Source: JBAZUK01 sp041661445
GTDB lineage: Bacteria > Chlamydiota > Chlamydiia > Chlamydiales > SM23-39
DNA length: 64,000 bases
Reading direction: 5' to 3'
Assembly (NCBI GenBank): GCA_041661445.1
Contig: JBAZUK010000001.1
Span: forward strand, 310,001 to 374,000
Shown here: one piece after another, positions 61,992-64,000 of the stretch
Numbering within the stretch: the stretch's first letter is position 1
How the letters are laid out: every line of letters starts with the position of its first letter
Translations under genes and position numbers: made by a program
Notes under the pieces: generated by a model
Told to the model about the DNA's origin: nothing
Database searches by the model: none
The model's input: the letters and a program-made list of their open reading frames with translations, nothing else

Positions 61992-62372
61992 ATGTCATCT
62001 GTAACTAACAATCATATAGAAATATCTATAAATCCAACGATAAATGGGTTAGATAAAAAAACCGCGGAAGTTAAGAAAAATGATGCAATTAATAAATCAG
62101 AAAAGAAAAGAACTCAATTACCTAATTTTTATAAGGCTATGTGGTCATTGATGGCTGTAAGCGCTTTGGTTTTTGGAGTAGGATGTTATTTAAAAACAAG
62201 TGATCATGCTAAAACGGCTCTAATCGGCAGAACCCTATATTGGGGAGGTTTGCTCAGCTCTGTTTTTTTCATAGCTGCCGGAGGGTTATATTTATGTTTT
62301 TCTTCTGACAATAGTATCTCAAAACAAAATCAGCATCAGATAAAAGAAGATGCAGTTATGTTAAAAGTTTGA
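61992..62372 (+). CDS. Inc-like small membrane protein
   Basis: 126 residues: a charged ~45-residue head, two hydrophobic helices (about 50-66 and 75-101) separated by a short turn, and a charged tail. No signal peptide. The same bilobed arrangement as Inc proteins, though not related in sequence to the three paralogues at 38.5-41.4 kb. AAGGA upstream of the ATG. Preceded by a 342-bp AT-rich non-coding gap with no gene seen (61650-61991). Confidence 0.6.
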   Translation: MSSVTNNHIEISINPTINGLDKKTAEVKKNDAINKSEKKRTQLPNFYKAMWSLMAVSALVFGVGCYLKTSDHAKTALIGRTLYWGGLLSSVFFIAAGGLYLCFSSDNSISKQNQHQIKEDAVMLKV

Positions 62373-62463
62373 TAGTTTTTTAATTTCAAAGATTTATTGA
62401 ATTATTTTTAGCTTGTTCAGGTAAATTTTAATATTTAAAGAATATTAAGCTGAGCCTGTTTGA

Positions 62464-64000
62464 TTAATTTTTTGAAATATCAGGTGAAGCTCTTTTTAAA
62501 GTCTCTTTAAAACCTTTTAGAGCTTGAGGATGATGATTTTCTTTTTCTAATAATTCCTCTAAATTTTTTAAGTATTTCCATGAGTTAAGGTAGTCAAGTC
62601 TCTCAAATGAAATAATGGCTAAGTAATAACTGACGATCGGATCGGATTTATCCAGATCAAAACAGTTTTGTAAATATTTTAACGCTTCTTTTTCCCGTCC
62701 TAACTGCAAATAGGTGTTTGCAAGCTGAAAAATCCCGCCCCTGAATTTTGGGAATTTTTCAACGATCTTTTTCAAAGAAGCCTGTTTTTCGATGATTGAC
62801 TCTCTATCTCCATCAATAGGTAAAAAAATCGCTTTCAGAGATTCAACATCTGTTTTGCCATTAATAAAATCTTCAATCACATTGTCTTTTGAGATTGAAT
62901 ATTCGGATTTGAAATCTTTTAATGGCAGTAATAATTTTTTTCCCTCATCAATTTTTCCAACAAACAATAAATTATATCCTAATAATTGATTCAGGTTGGA
63001 ATCATCAGGCAGATATTTAGAAGCTTTTTCATATAAGCTGACTGCTTCTTCGTATTTTTCATTTCCCCAGCAGACTGAAGCCTGGTTAATGAAAGCAAGA
63101 CCGACAACTTCCTTAATATTTCTTAATTGCAGTTTCTTCGTTTCAATTCCCAGATATATCTCAGATGGAAAATCACAGCCTCTGGCTGTCGTTTCAATAT
63201 TTATTATTTTTCCCTTTTTATCGTTGTATCTTACAAAAATGTGTCCCGGGGGAGTAATTATTTCCAGCTCAAGACCAAGTCTTTGCGCAAGAGATAAATA
63301 CAAAATCGATACGCCCAGGCAAACTCCTCTTCTTGTATCCATTACTGTGGACAAAAATGTAAAGGTATCAATTTCCTTTGCATGAATGGAATGAGGCGGG
63401 AATCTAAATTTTTTCTCATAAAAAATGAAGTAATTGATAGCATTGATTTTATCTATATCAGATGGGTTCTCTGGCAGTTTTGCCATGATCTGAAGCGCCA
63501 TTAAGTCTAAGCAGGATTCAAAATATCTGATTTTGTAAACAGCTTCTTTTTCGTAGCCCATTTCTTCTAGAAACAAAGCTCTTGAAAGATCTATTTGATC
63601 ATTTTGAAGTTTTTGCATTTCCCTGTTGTCCCAGATTTCATATCCCTTTAATTTTCGGTTTTTCAAGGATTTTCCCAAGCTTTCTAAAAAATTTAATTTT
63701 TCATCATCCAAAAAATCTGGGGGTATGGCACTTTGTTTATTGACTAAGTTGATCATCAAGTTGATATCTAGGCTTGGTAAAACCAAAGGATTCTTAACTT
63801 TTTCCTGCTGCAGAAGATTCCATGCTCTTCTTAAAGCTTGCTTTCCTTCTTTTGATTCAGGATATAATTTATAAAATGCAAAATTCTGGATTACAGATTT
63901 CTGATCTAAATTTTTATATAATTGTGTAATTTTTGATTTTTCAAAATTCTCTATTCCCGGAAGGGGTTTCAAAGACGATAGAGATGTGTATAAAAAAAAT
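62464..64000 (-). CDS. SirB1/transglutaminase-like protein with TPRs (5' end cut off)
   Basis: Runs off the window: the frame stays open upstream of the TTG at 63972 with a hydrophobic FFLYTSLSS stretch, so the true start, probably with a signal peptide, lies beyond 64000. The visible ~510 residues contain a transglutaminase-like core (RRGVCLGVSILYLSLAQRLGL with the Cys, then TPPGHIFVRY with the His, then NIETTARG), the SirB1_N/Transglut_core2 pattern, followed by tetratricopeptide-like repeats (EEAVSLYEKASKYLPD, REKEALKYLQNCFDL). Could be a protease-like or scaffolding protein of the envelope. Confidence 0.75.
   Translation of the reverse strand, partial: FFLYTSLSSLKPLPGIENFEKSKITQLYKNLDQKSVIQNFAFYKLYPESKEGKQALRRAWNLLQQEKVKNPLVLPSLDINLMINLVNKQSAIPPDFLDDEKLNFLESLGKSLKNRKLKGYEIWDNREMQKLQNDQIDLSRALFLEEMGYEKEAVYKIRYFESCLDLMALQIMAKLPENPSDIDKINAINYFIFYEKKFRFPPHSIHAKEIDTFTFLSTVMDTRRGVCLGVSILYLSLAQRLGLELEIITPPGHIFVRYNDKKGKIINIETTARGCDFPSEIYLGIETKKLQLRNIKEVVGLAFINQASVCWGNEKYEEAVSLYEKASKYLPDDSNLNQLLGYNLLFVGKIDEGKKLLLPLKDFKSEYSISKDNVIEDFINGKTDVESLKAIFLPIDGDRESIIEKQASLKKIVEKFPKFRGGIFQLANTYLQLGREKEALKYLQNCFDLDKSDPIVSYYLAIISFERLDYLNSWKYLKNLEELLEKENHHPQALKGFKETLKRASPDISKN

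Overview
The window is a 64 kb, very AT-rich, densely coding bacterial chromosome segment that I assign to the phylum Chlamydiae. Three things support this. First, gene order follows the chlamydial chromosome as I remember it from Chlamydia trachomatis: rnpA-rpmH | rpmJ-rpsN; uvrC-mutS | dnaG; a glycyl-tRNA synthetase, pgsA and glgA; then rplY(ctc)-pth-rpsF-rpsR-rplI-ispE; and map near a marC/yhgN gene. Second, L36, L34, S14 and L28 are of chlamydial type, and methionine aminopeptidase carries the SEC-C zinc tail. Third, there are four proteins with the paired-helix (bilobed) hydrophobic domain of inclusion-membrane (Inc) proteins. The genes for anaerobic and redox metabolism suggest one of the anaerobic environmental lineages (Anoxychlamydiales-like) rather than Chlamydiaceae. 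The lineage call is inference.

Layout. 0-9.6 kb: a small holin-like membrane protein, thymidine kinase, a Tsr3-like protein, a secreted Asp-box propeller, a UvrD/PcrA helicase, and three tandem paralogous coiled-coil proteins resembling effectors. 9.7-12.5 kb: ribosomal genes, with rnpA starting inside rpmH, then a GYF_2 membrane protein and an Asp23/AmaP-like pair. 12.7-28.9 kb: a co-directional 16 kb island (all + strand) between rpsN and uvrC. It holds a CopB copper pump, hemerythrin, superoxide reductase, a Tpx-pterin dehydratase fusion, a 2-oxoacid:ferredoxin oxidoreductase, WrbA, rubredoxin, a flavin reductase, and a complete nine-gene N-type rotary ATPase operon (atpDCQRBEFAG). 28.9-35.2 kb: uvrC, mutS and dnaG.

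35.2-46.4 kb: the most labile part. It contains an autotransporter barrel remnant, a methyltransferase with a signal peptide, another gene fragment, a dimeric-type glyS, three tandem Inc-like paralogues with a repeat period of about 950 bp, a glycosyltransferase, rlmN, pgsA and glgA. It ends with tRNA-Gln followed by an unidentified structured RNA with its own terminator. 46.4-64 kb: the L25-to-ispE ribosomal block, two heptose genes (the HldE has a degenerate nucleotidyltransferase half), mnmA, htpX, an M20 peptidase, a membrane coiled-coil protein, map, truA, marC, a phospholipase D-like protein, L28, one more Inc-like protein, and a SirB1/TPR protein cut by the window edge.

How it fits together (inference). 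The island would let the cell oxidise 2-oxoacids with ferredoxin, pump ions with the N-ATPase, and survive oxygen: NAD(P)H to flavin reductase to rubredoxin to superoxide reductase, with the resulting peroxide removed by Tpx. The Inc-like, coiled-coil, phospholipase D and propeller proteins are probably host-interface factors. No insertion sequence, phage, CRISPR array or rRNA was found.
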